Shown here in pieces: positions 33,479 to 41,589 of a DNA stretch of 64,000 bases. Within the stretch, counting starts at the first letter, position 1. The number at the start of each line of letters is the position of its first letter. The notes under the pieces were generated by a model. That model made no database searches, had not been told where the DNA came from, and saw only the letters and a list, made by a program, of their open reading frames with translations. The translations under genes and the position numbers were made by a program. Source of the stretch: Phaeobacter bryozoorum (GTDB lineage: Bacteria; Pseudomonadota; Alphaproteobacteria; Rhodobacterales; Rhodobacteraceae). Location of the stretch: the NCBI RefSeq assembly GCF_041893525.1, contig NZ_CP169068.1, one strand, 5' to 3'.

Positions 33479-33481
33479 GCC

Positions 33482-34138
33482 ATGGGTGATTTTGATCTTT
33501 CCGTCATCTGGAACAGCCTTCCTTTCCTGTGGCAGGGGCTGCAGCTGTCGCTGTGGCTCACCCTTCTGGCCGTGATCGGCGGCATCATTCTGGGCACGGG
33601 CCTCGCTATGATGCGGCTGTCGGGCATCGTCCCGCTTGCACTTGCCGCCGCCGGCTATGTGAACCTGATCCGCTCGGTGCCGCTGATCCTGGTTATCTTC
33701 TGGTTCTACTTCCTGGTGCCGCTGGCACTGGGCCGTCCGATCGGCGGCTTCTACTCGGCGCTGATCGCCTTTGTCATGTTCGAGGCGGCCTATTACTCGG
33801 AGATCATCCGCGCAGGCATCCAGTCGGTCCGCCAGGGGCAGGTCCATGCGGGGCAGGCCACCGGCCTCAGCTACTGGCAGATCCAGCGCTATGTGGTGCT
33901 GCCGCAGGCGTTCCGCAACATGATCCCGATCCTGGTCACCCAGGGCATCATCCTGTTCCAGGACACCAGCCTGGTCTTTGTCGTCAGCCTGCGCGACTTC
34001 ATGACCGCCTCCTCCATCGTTGCCCGCACCGAGGGCCGGCTGGCGGAAATGTATATCTTCGCCGCCCTTGTCTACTTCACCATTTGCTTCGCCGGCTCGC
34101 TTCTGGTCCGGCGCCTTCAGAAGGCCAGAACCGCATGA
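33482..34138 (+). CDS. ABC transporter permease, GltK type
   Basis: A 218-aa permease with about five helices, opening FDLSVIWNSLPFLWQGLQLSLWLTLLAVIGGIILG as in GltK, and the EAA loop SVRQGQVHAGQATGLSYWQIQRYVVLPQAFRNMIPI. It starts 3 bases after the partner permease and its stop overlaps the ATPase start by 4 bases (ATGA). Confidence 0.93.
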   Translation: MGDFDLSVIWNSLPFLWQGLQLSLWLTLLAVIGGIILGTGLAMMRLSGIVPLALAAAGYVNLIRSVPLILVIFWFYFLVPLALGRPIGGFYSALIAFVMFEAAYYSEIIRAGIQSVRQGQVHAGQATGLSYWQIQRYVVLPQAFRNMIPILVTQGIILFQDTSLVFVVSLRDFMTASSIVARTEGRLAEMYIFAALVYFTICFAGSLLVRRLQKARTA

Positions 34139-34863
34139 TCAGCATCGAAAACATTTCCAAACGCTACGGCGACTTCCAGGTGCTGACCGATTGCACCACC
34201 CATGTCGCCAAGGGGGAAGTCGTAGTGGTCTGCGGGCCGTCCGGTTCCGGCAAGTCGACCCTGATCAAATGCGTGAACGGGCTGGAGCCGGTTCAAGTGG
34301 GCCGCATCCGGGTCGAGGACGTGGAGGTCACCGCCAAGGGCACCAATCTGACAAAGCTGCGGGCGCGGATCGGTATGGTGTTCCAGCATTTTGAGCTCTA
34401 CCCGCATATGAGCGTGCGTGAAAACCTGTGCCTGGGCCAGCAGAAGGTTCTGGGCCGCTCGCGCGACGAAGCCAACGCCAAGGCCGAGGCCCTGATCGGC
34501 CGGGTCGGTTTGCTGCCGCATATCGAGAAGTTTCCCGGCCAGCTCTCTGGCGGCCAGCAGCAGCGGGTGGCGATCAGCCGGGCGCTGGCGATGGATCCGA
34601 TTGCGATGCTGTTTGACGAGCCTACATCAGCCCTTGACCCGGAGATGATCAACGAGGTGCTGGATGTGATGGTCGAACTGGCGCAAGACGGCATGACGAT
34701 GATGGTTGTGACCCACGAGATGGGCTTTGCCCGCAAGGTTGCGGACCGGGTGGTGTTCATGGACGCCGGCAAGGTTGTTGAGGACCGCGCTACTGAGGAG
34801 TTCTTCGGAGACCCTGAAAGCGAACGGGCACAAGATTTCCTGAGCAAGATCCTGAATCACTAA
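34135..34863 (+). CDS. ABC transporter ATP-binding protein, GltL type
   Basis: A 242-aa ATPase. Walker A GPSGSGKST (34-42), Q-loop FQHFELYPHM (83-92), signature LSGGQQQR (137-144), Walker B with DEP (161-163) and the switch His in VVTHEMGFARK. Length and motifs fit polar amino-acid importers of the GlnQ/GltL group. The frame is open far upstream in the overlapping permease region, but ATG 34135 is fixed by the ATGA overlap and family length. Last gene of the operon. Confidence 0.94.
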   Translation: MISIENISKRYGDFQVLTDCTTHVAKGEVVVVCGPSGSGKSTLIKCVNGLEPVQVGRIRVEDVEVTAKGTNLTKLRARIGMVFQHFELYPHMSVRENLCLGQQKVLGRSRDEANAKAEALIGRVGLLPHIEKFPGQLSGGQQQRVAISRALAMDPIAMLFDEPTSALDPEMINEVLDVMVELAQDGMTMMVVTHEMGFARKVADRVVFMDAGKVVEDRATEEFFGDPESERAQDFLSKILNH

Positions 34864-35585
34864 GCTTGCCCGGCGAGATTTTACCGGCAGGTGTCTTGAG
34901 TTTTTGGCGCAAGTTCGAACAGCAACTTTCCGGGTATCGTCGTGAGGTTTCGTGCAGACAAGATTATTTCACCTCGTCATTGTATAGACCAGTCGCTGCG
35001 AAAAGGGCGGATATGAGTTGCACTTTAGGTGATTTTAGATGACCGCTTCAATGACAAGGGCTGCAATGCAGCGAGGAGTCCGCCGCGTGTGCAAAGCCAT
35101 GCTGCGTCAGCGAACAGGAAGAACCCAAGGTCGGTTTTGTCCCGCATCCCTTCCGTTCGATGATGGTTGGTGGCTGCACCTGCGGCGAAGGTCTGCTCCT
35201 TTCATTGCTCGTGCAGCATGGGATCGCCGTCCGACTGCCAGCCCCCGAGATTTTGCAATGGTCACTAACTGCGCTCCGCCGCCTCCGGTGCAACCCGCAG
35301 AATCCCATGAAGCAACTTGGCCCTGCCGAGCGTCCGCTTCCGGGAATTTGGCCCCAGACCTTTGCACCTGCGGCGATACCAGCGCCGGGCCTGGCACGGC
35401 CGTCTGCTTTGGGCTGGCTGGTGTCATCTGGTAGCTTGAATGTGGTACGAGATCTACTGCAACCCTGCCGCCGCATCGCCGCAAGTCGGTAGTGAGCCCA
35501 TATCTACCGGTGCTGCAATCAGCTCGAATGGCCGCATCGCTATTTTGCTGCGAATTTCGACCGTGAAAGCCGGTTGCCCCGTGTT
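34864..35585. other. non-coding island edge holding repeat copy C
   Basis: About 720 bases between the ABC operon and the sulfatase gene. Frames on both strands have no start signals or recognisable products. Repeat copy C is at 35410-35500. Confidence 0.6.
35410..35500 (+). repeat. dispersed repeat, copy C
   Basis: Same orientation as copy B. The right 42 bases (35459-35500) are identical to 13621-13662; the left half is more diverged (shared TCTGGTAG). It delimits the right edge of the 13.6-35.5 kb block. Confidence 0.8.
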
Positions 35586-37052
35586 TCAGGTGCGGACGTA
35601 TTGGGACGCCGCGTCCTGGGCCGCTGAATAATCCCAGGCCGTACCGTTTGCCTTCATTGCATCATTGACCACCTGTTTCATGGCAAGCCGGTCCCAGACG
35701 TCGGATTTGATTTTCTCCAGATCGAAATAGCCGCCGGTGATTTCGCGGTTCAGCCTAGCTTCGATTTTGGTATAACCGGGATCGCCTGCCAGGTTGTTCC
35801 ATTCACCGGGATCTTCCGCCAGGTTGTATAGCTGCGGCGCTGAGCCGTGGCAGTAATGATACTTCCAGTCGCCCAGCCGCACCATAAAGCTGGGGCGCAT
35901 GATCCCTTCGCCGTGGTATTCGGAAATCACCGGAATGACATCAAGACCGGCCCCGTGAATGGCAGGCAGCAGGGATCGGCCTTCCAGCCGCCGCACCGGT
36001 TCCTGCCCGGCGATATCAATCAGGGTTGCGGGCAGATCCAGCAAGGAAACCGGTGTGCCGATTTGCCGGGGCTCAGCCCCCGGAATGTCTATGAACATCG
36101 GGATCCGGGCGGACCATTCATATAGGCCCCTTTTCTGGATCATGCCCTTTTCCCCCAGCATTTCACCGTGATCCGATGTGACGATGACGATCGTTTCTTC
36201 GCGGAGGCCGCTGTCTTCGAGAACCTCCAGAAGCTCGCCGATTTTGTCGTCTACATAATGGGCCAAGGCGGCAAAGCCGCGGCGCATCGCAATCAGGTTT
36301 GCCGGATCGCGGATCTCATCGCTCCGGATATGCAGCCCGTGCCAGCGGCGCAAAGCGAGATCATAGTCAGAATACCTGGCATCCATGTCATCAGGATAGT
36401 CAGGCAGCGGGATATCTGCATCCTTGTACCTCTCCCAGTACTTCTTAGGGACCTTGTAGGGCGGATGGGGGTTGGTAAAAGAGACTGTCAGCAGCCAGGG
36501 ATTGCCCGGGGCGTTGCGCAGAAACTCCAGCGACTTGAAATGGGTCTCTTCGTCATATTGAAGCTCCTTCGACCAACCCGGCCCGATGTTTTCGGCCAGG
36601 TATTGCGGGGTGAAGTCAAAGGCTTTGAAGTTCGGATCGTTTTCCGGAGGCAGCGGGTAGGACCAGATGAACCCCGACGGATAAACGTCCGTATTCAGGC
36701 GGCGCTGGAACCCGTGCAGCTGATCGGCGCCGATGAAATGCATTTTGCCTGCCAAAACCGTCTCATACCCGGCATTGGTCAGGTAATGCGCAAAGGTCGG
36801 GATGAAACTGTGATAGGGGTCGCCATTGTCATAACAGCCGGTGGTCGAGGTATAGAGCCCGGTCATGAAACAGGACCGCGCGGGCACGCAGATCGGGCTG
36901 GGCGTATAGGCATTGGTGAAATTGGCCGAACGCCGGGCCAGCGCGGTCATGTTTGCCGTCCTCGCGCCAGTGCCGCCGCATGCCTCAAGCATGAAGGGCG
37001 TCATCTGATCGGCCATGATCAGCAGGATGTTCGGTTGTTTTGTCTTGGTCAT
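35586..37052 (-). CDS. sulfatase, choline-sulfatase-like
   Basis: A 488-aa type I sulfatase. N-terminal metal site NILLIMADQMT, formylglycine motif C-V-P-A-R (Cys55-Arg59) within TPSPICVPARSCFMTG, then GKMHFIGADQLHGF as in BetC choline sulfatases, and the second metal site IVIVTSDHGEMLGEKGM. It would hydrolyse a sulfate ester to the alcohol and sulfate. There is no signal peptide, which fits the cytoplasmic choline-sulfatase group. The start at 37052 overlaps the stop of the upstream gene (ATGA). Choline-O-sulfate is a reasonable guess, but the betaine genes usually found beside betC are absent, so another sulfate ester is possible. Confidence 0.87.
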   Translation of the reverse strand: MTKTKQPNILLIMADQMTPFMLEACGGTGARTANMTALARRSANFTNAYTPSPICVPARSCFMTGLYTSTTGCYDNGDPYHSFIPTFAHYLTNAGYETVLAGKMHFIGADQLHGFQRRLNTDVYPSGFIWSYPLPPENDPNFKAFDFTPQYLAENIGPGWSKELQYDEETHFKSLEFLRNAPGNPWLLTVSFTNPHPPYKVPKKYWERYKDADIPLPDYPDDMDARYSDYDLALRRWHGLHIRSDEIRDPANLIAMRRGFAALAHYVDDKIGELLEVLEDSGLREETIVIVTSDHGEMLGEKGMIQKRGLYEWSARIPMFIDIPGAEPRQIGTPVSLLDLPATLIDIAGQEPVRRLEGRSLLPAIHGAGLDVIPVISEYHGEGIMRPSFMVRLGDWKYHYCHGSAPQLYNLAEDPGEWNNLAGDPGYTKIEARLNREITGGYFDLEKIKSDVWDRLAMKQVVNDAMKANGTAWDYSAAQDAASQYVRT

Positions 37053-37864
37053 GCAGAGGTCTCGCAGGGGCTGGTTGAGAAATCGGGAAAGAGATCCGGG
37101 GACAGAACGCCCGAAATGTGGCTGCACAAAAAACGCGCGTTGTCGCGGCGCATGGCGGATAGGATCCGGCGGCGGCTTGCCTTCAGCGCGGCCGCATCCG
37201 CCCAGACGGGGCACAGGGCGGGGTTGTCAATCTCGGCCCGCACATGAAATAGATCTGCCAGAAAAAACAGGACCTCGCCGTCCGAGGAAACACGCACCAC
37301 GCGATGGCCCGCGGTTTCACCCGGGGCGTCGAGCAGGCGGATTTCCTCCGGCAAGGGTACGGCGCTTTCACCCAGGTCCAGCAATCCGCGCCGGTACAGC
37401 ATTTCAAGTGACGCAGGGTCGGCGGCATCGCCATCGGCCCGTTGCGCTTCAGGTGTCAGCGTGCCGCCGGCCCAGTCTTGCGGCGGAAGAACATGCCGCG
37501 CCGTTGGGAAGGCAGGTTCATTACCGGGGCCGGCCACACCGCAGAAATGGTCGTGATGCCCATGTGTCAAAAGGATATGGGTGACACGCCCCGGGGAAAT
37601 TCCGGCCTCCTCCAGGCGCTGCCCGATGCTGCCGCCTGCAGATCCGGTTTCCGGGTAGCACCGGGGATCGCAGGCATCGATCAGAACCGAAATGTCAGGC
37701 CCGCCGATATGCAGGCAGTTCACCGGCAGCCGTGTTTCGCCGCCCGCAACAGCCAGCGAGCCCGTCGGAAACCAGCGGCGCTGTTCGTCATAGATTTCAC
37801 CCAGGGGCAGGACCGTGATACGCAGCGCCCCAACCTCAACCCTTTGCACCGGCCAGCCTGTCAT
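37049..37864 (-). CDS. MBL-fold metallo-hydrolase
   Basis: A 271-aa metallo-beta-lactamase-fold protein with the zinc motif THGHHDHF (HGHHDH at 101-106) preceded by SVLIDACDP, and a later LADLFHVRAEIDNP containing the bridging Asp and His. It starts with MTGWPVQRVEVGALRITVLPLGE; ATG 37864 overlaps the stop of the preceding gene. Members include lactonases, glyoxalases and alkylsulfatase-like enzymes. Being translationally coupled between a binding protein-like gene and a sulfatase, it probably acts on the same compound. The reaction is not identifiable. Confidence 0.85.
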   Translation of the reverse strand: MTGWPVQRVEVGALRITVLPLGEIYDEQRRWFPTGSLAVAGGETRLPVNCLHIGGPDISVLIDACDPRCYPETGSAGGSIGQRLEEAGISPGRVTHILLTHGHHDHFCGVAGPGNEPAFPTARHVLPPQDWAGGTLTPEAQRADGDAADPASLEMLYRRGLLDLGESAVPLPEEIRLLDAPGETAGHRVVRVSSDGEVLFFLADLFHVRAEIDNPALCPVWADAAALKASRRRILSAMRRDNARFLCSHISGVLSPDLFPDFSTSPCETSA

Positions 37865-38871
37865 CCTTCGACAGCCGCGCGGAATTTCCGGGCGTAATCG
37901 CCGCGGTTTTTCACAAACCACAAAGGTTGCTCAGGCTGCCACCAAAGCTTGTCCAGGGCGTTGTCCGGATAGCTGGCCGCAAAGAACGCCTGATCCTCCG
38001 GCGGCAGCACCTCTCGTGCACCCTTTGCCGCCGGGTTGGCCCCAAAGGCTGAGGCATACAATGCAGAACCGCTTGGAGTGTTGACCCAGGATATCCAGTC
38101 CTGCGCAGGGCCCGGGTCAGCCCTGGCGCTCAGGACAAAATTCTGCAGGTAGCAGTTTGCGCCCTCCGCCGGGGCGGCAAAGGCAAATGGCATTCCCTGC
38201 CGCGTCAGGGCCGCTATTGTCGTGTCCCAACTGTAGCCGATCACGCACCCGCCGGATCGGAACGCGTCAATGCCCTCCTCTTCACTGAACCAGAAGCGAG
38301 CGATATGGGCTGCATGCCCGCAAAGAAAGGCGCAGATGACATCGTAATTGGCAATCATCCGCTCCTCAAACGCATAGGAATCGTCAAACGGGAACGGCAG
38401 CTTCCCGGCACTTTCGAGCGCCCGCCCGGCGGCGACAAAGGCCGTGTCCTCGCGCAGGGTAAGCCGCCCGGCGAAAGCGGGGTCAAACAACTTCATCAGG
38501 CTGGCCTCTGCCCCGTCAAGCGGCGCTTTGCCGGTATGATGCCCGATGCCGGCCCCGCCCCAGAGATTGGGTGAACCATAGCGCTTGCCCTGAATGACCG
38601 TATGGGCATCGGCATGAAAGGCCGGATCAATCCGCCCATAGCCGATCCGGCCGTCATCCAGAGGGGCGATCAGCCCGCTGTCAAGCCAGCTGGCCAGCCT
38701 GTCGGTGGTCGGGCAGGCGATATCGAAGTCTTCGGACTGCGTCGCCGCGTGCATCTCGTCTTGGTTGCGCACCCCTCGGAACGAAACGGCAATTCCGCTG
38801 TCCCTGGTGAAGCTGTCAAAGGCCTTGCTCAGGCCCGTGTCATATCCTTGCCAGCCTAGAATTTTCAGCAT
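37861..38871 (-). CDS. extracellular solute-binding-like protein (PotD-type) without signal peptide
   Basis: A 336-aa protein with the family-1 spermidine/putrescine-type binding fold: MLKILGWQGYDTGLSKAFDSFTRDSGIAVSFRGV, DIACPTTDRLASWLDSGLI, GSPNLWGGAGIGHHTGK and SGSALYASAFGANPAAKGA. Starting at ATG 38871 it has no export signal; the upstream extension (open to 39003, alternative ATG 38913) does not supply a convincing one. No ABC permease or ATPase is adjacent. It may have lost its export signal, be exported another way, or be a cytoplasmic ligand-binding protein. First gene of the operon with the MBL and sulfatase genes. The ligand is probably the sulfated substrate, by context. Confidence 0.78.
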   Translation of the reverse strand: MLKILGWQGYDTGLSKAFDSFTRDSGIAVSFRGVRNQDEMHAATQSEDFDIACPTTDRLASWLDSGLIAPLDDGRIGYGRIDPAFHADAHTVIQGKRYGSPNLWGGAGIGHHTGKAPLDGAEASLMKLFDPAFAGRLTLREDTAFVAAGRALESAGKLPFPFDDSYAFEERMIANYDVICAFLCGHAAHIARFWFSEEEGIDAFRSGGCVIGYSWDTTIAALTRQGMPFAFAAPAEGANCYLQNFVLSARADPGPAQDWISWVNTPSGSALYASAFGANPAAKGAREVLPPEDQAFFAASYPDNALDKLWWQPEQPLWFVKNRGDYARKFRAAVEG

Positions 38872-38967
38872 GATCCAGCCCGCCTCGAAAGAAGTCAGGC
38901 ACAAGATTTGCATGGCCCGGGGCCTCGCTGATGCGGTATCCTGCCGAAATGATATGGAATACCGCCA

Positions 38968-39941
38968 ATGCCTCCTAAGAAGCTCGCAGTCTTTGCCGTT
39001 CACACCGGGTTTTCACTTTTTGGCTACGGAATCGCGCGTGACTTGATCCGCATGGCCAATGACACCGGCAGCAACGTACAGGTCGACGTGGCTACCGCTG
39101 CCTCCAACTCGGGTCCGGTGCGCAGTTCCTGCGGTGCGGTGGTCCTCGCTGATCACGGCTGGCCGGTGATTTCACGGGCCGATTATGTGTTCGTCTGTTC
39201 GTCCCGTGATCCGGGTTCGGAAGGCGCCCAGCGGCCCTTCTGGCCGGTCTGCGGGAATGCCACCGCCATGGCGGCTGGGTCATTGGCCTTGGCACCAGTA
39301 TCTTCGCCCTGGGCCAGGCGGGATTGCTGGCGGGCAGGCGGGCTGTGGCACATCCGGCGCAGCTTCCAGCACTGGAAACTGCGTTTGCCGAAACCTGTTT
39401 CACATTCCGGCCCTTTCTGATCGACCAGCGGATTGCAACCTGTGTCGGCGGAGATGCGGTGACAGACCTGATGCTTGAGCTGCTGTCGCAGGCCTTCGAC
39501 CCTGCAATCGCCGAGAACGTCCGCAGGCATGTGCTGCTCAAACCTGAGCGTTCGGAAACCTTTGCTGCATCCATTGGACTAAAAGGTTCGCTGGAAAGTC
39601 TCGACCCGCGGCTCGCCCGCTATATTCAGCTGGTCGAGCAGACCCTCTCAGCCCCAAGGCCCTTGGACGAGATTTGCGCCGCAATCGCTACCTCCAGCCG
39701 GACGCTTTCACGGCTGACCCGCGCTGTGTTCGACTGCACCCCAGGCGAGCTGTCAGCCCGGATCCGGCTGAACTACGCCGCCGGCCTGCTGAAGTCTTCC
39801 TCCAAGAGCTTGCCGGATATCGCGGAAGCAAGCGGCTACCGAAGCACCCCCCATTTTTCAAAAGCCTTCAATGCGCATTTTAGAATGAGGCCGGGGAAGT
39901 ACCGGACACTCCAAAAGCAGCCACTCGAGCAAAAAGAATGA
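38968..39941 (+). pseudogene. GlxA-type AraC family regulator, frameshifted
   Basis: ATG 38968 begins a DJ-1/PfpI-like domain (LAVFAVHTGFSLFGYGIARD … VVLADHGWPVISRADYVFVC, SSRDPGSEGAQRPFWPV). The frame then shifts at about 39248: the downstream part continues in another frame with LRECHRHGGWVIGLGTSIFA … GLLAGRRAVAHPAQLPALE, and ends with an AraC HTH domain (SSRTLSRLTRAVFDCTPGEL, SGYRSTPHFSKAFNAHFRMRPGKYR). One missing base in CCGGT/CTGCGG explains the break. It is divergent from the binding-protein/MBL/sulfatase operon and was presumably its regulator. A sequencing error is the alternative explanation. Confidence 0.8.
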
Positions 39942-40140
39942 ATGGCAGAAAAATCCCGCTGTGTGTGAATTCACCAGGTCCAACACCTCGCAGTCGCAGC
40001 GAATGACCGGAACAGCGGGCCGCGCCGCAGCATGGTTGCTTCAAACGGCCGAGTTTGCAAATGACGCTTCCTGCGCTTTGCTGTCTCTGGCAGCCGTCCA
40101 GCTGCGCCCGCGTGCGGGAGGCTTAAGTGGCCTTTTGAGC

Positions 40141-40182
40141 AAGGCACCCGTTCCACAAAACAAGGCACCCGCTCCACAAAAA
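40141..40182. repeat. two tandem 21-bp units
   Basis: AAGGCACCCGTTCCACAAAAC is followed directly by a copy with two substitutions. It lies in the 300-base intergenic region after the GlxA pseudogene (39942-40239), next to the pdhC terminator. No gene was found in the rest of that region. Confidence 0.7.
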
Positions 40183-40209
40183 AGGACCGGAGCGCTGCGC
40201 CGGTCCTTT
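40178..40209 (-). terminator. rho-independent terminator of the pdhABC operon
   Basis: The GGACCGG/CCGGTCC arms surround GCGCAGCGCT (minus strand) and are followed by six T residues. It lies 31 bases beyond the pdhC stop. Confidence 0.88.
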
Positions 40210-40239
40210 CCTTATGCTTGTCCGTTGACCTGTGGCGGT

Positions 40240-41577
40240 TTAGGCCAGCATCATCATCGGATTTTCAAGGTTGTCCTTGATCGCGTTCAGCAGTTCGGCG
40301 CCAAGTGCGCCGTCGATGACGCGGTGGTCGACGGACATGGTCACCGACATGACGGTGGCCACGGCCAGTTCGCCATCCGCACCGACAACCGGTTTCTTCA
40401 CCCCTGCGCCGACGGCAAGGATGCCTGCGTGCGGCGGGTTCACGATGGCGTCGAAATTGTCGATGCCGAACATGCCGAGGTTGGAGATCGCAAAGCTGCC
40501 GCCCTGATATTCATGCGGCGCAAGCTTGCGGTCGCGGGCGCGTTTGGCGAGGTCTTTCATCTCCGTCGACAGCGTCGAGAGTGATTTGGTCTCGCTGTTT
40601 TGCAGAACGGGTGTGAACAGGCCGCCCTCGATCGCGACGGCGACCGCCACATCGGAGGCCTCCATCTTCAGTACGCGGTCACCGGCCCAGACGGCATTGG
40701 CATCCGGCACGGCCTGCAGCGCCAGGGCGCAGGCCTTGATGATGAAGTCGTTGACCGAGAGTTTGACGCCACGGCCCTCGAGCTGTTTGTTCAGCTCGCC
40801 GCGGAATTTCAGCAGGGCATCCAGCTGGATGTCGCGGCGCAGGTAGAAATGCGGCACCGTCTGCTTGGCCTCGGTGAGGCGGGCGGCGATGGTCTTGCGC
40901 ATGCCGTCCAGTTTGACCTCCTCATAGCTGCGGCCTTCGTACATGCGGGCGACCTGATCGGCGGAGGGGCCTGTGGCGGCGGCGGCTGCGGCAGGGGCTG
41001 CGGCGGCTGCCGGAGTGGTTGCTGCCGGGGCGGCGGCGGCCTGCGGTCTGGCGTTTTCCACATCGGCCTTCACGATGCGGCCACGGGGGCCGGAGCCGGA
41101 GATGGCGGCCAGATCCAGCCCTTTGTCAGCTGCGATACGGCGCGCCAGGGGTGATGCAAAGATGCGGTTGCCATCGGCGCCCTGCGGGGCTGCGGGCGCG
41201 GGTGTTGCCGCAGCGGCGGCCTCTGCCGGCGCCGGGGAAGAGGCCGGGGCGGCTTCCTCGGACGCCGCCGGGGCGGCCTCGTCTGCCGCGGCGGCGGGGC
41301 CAGCCGGGGTGGCGCCGATGTCGTCGGCGCTTTCGCCCTCTTCCAGCAGCACGGCGATGGGGCTGTTGACCTTCACGCCTTCGCTGCCTTCGGGGATCAG
41401 GATCTTGCCGATCACCCCTTCGTCGACGGCTTCGAATTCCATCGTCGCCTTGTCGGTTTCAATCTCTGCCAGCAGGTCGCCGGAGGCGACGGTGTCGCCT
41501 TCCTTCACGAGCCATTTGGCGAGCGTGCCTTCCTCCATGGTGGGAGAGAGGGCGGGCATCAGGATTTCTGTGGGCAT
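40240..41577 (-). CDS. pdhC: pyruvate dehydrogenase E2, dihydrolipoamide acetyltransferase
   Basis: A 445-aa E2 core enzyme that transfers acetyl groups from lipoate to CoA. Lipoyl domain 1-80 with Lys43 in EIETDKATMEFEA, an Ala/Pro linker (about 85-135), peripheral subunit-binding domain (138-174, IFASPLARRIAADKGLDLAAI), a second Ala-rich linker, and the catalytic domain (about 217-445) with the active-site motif HRVIDG (418-423). Third gene of pdhABC; 12 bases follow the pdhB stop. The very Ala-rich linkers generate long antisense frames that are not genes. Confidence 0.97.
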   Translation of the reverse strand: MPTEILMPALSPTMEEGTLAKWLVKEGDTVASGDLLAEIETDKATMEFEAVDEGVIGKILIPEGSEGVKVNSPIAVLLEEGESADDIGATPAGPAAAADEAAPAASEEAAPASSPAPAEAAAAATPAPAAPQGADGNRIFASPLARRIAADKGLDLAAISGSGPRGRIVKADVENARPQAAAAPAATTPAAAAAPAAAAAATGPSADQVARMYEGRSYEEVKLDGMRKTIAARLTEAKQTVPHFYLRRDIQLDALLKFRGELNKQLEGRGVKLSVNDFIIKACALALQAVPDANAVWAGDRVLKMEASDVAVAVAIEGGLFTPVLQNSETKSLSTLSTEMKDLAKRARDRKLAPHEYQGGSFAISNLGMFGIDNFDAIVNPPHAGILAVGAGVKKPVVGADGELAVATVMSVTMSVDHRVIDGALGAELLNAIKDNLENPMMMLA

Positions 41578-41589
41578 CGCTGTCTCTCC

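Noticed and set aside
35107..35484. 125-codon frame over repeat copy C
   Set aside because: Same reason as for copy B; it is repeat-derived.
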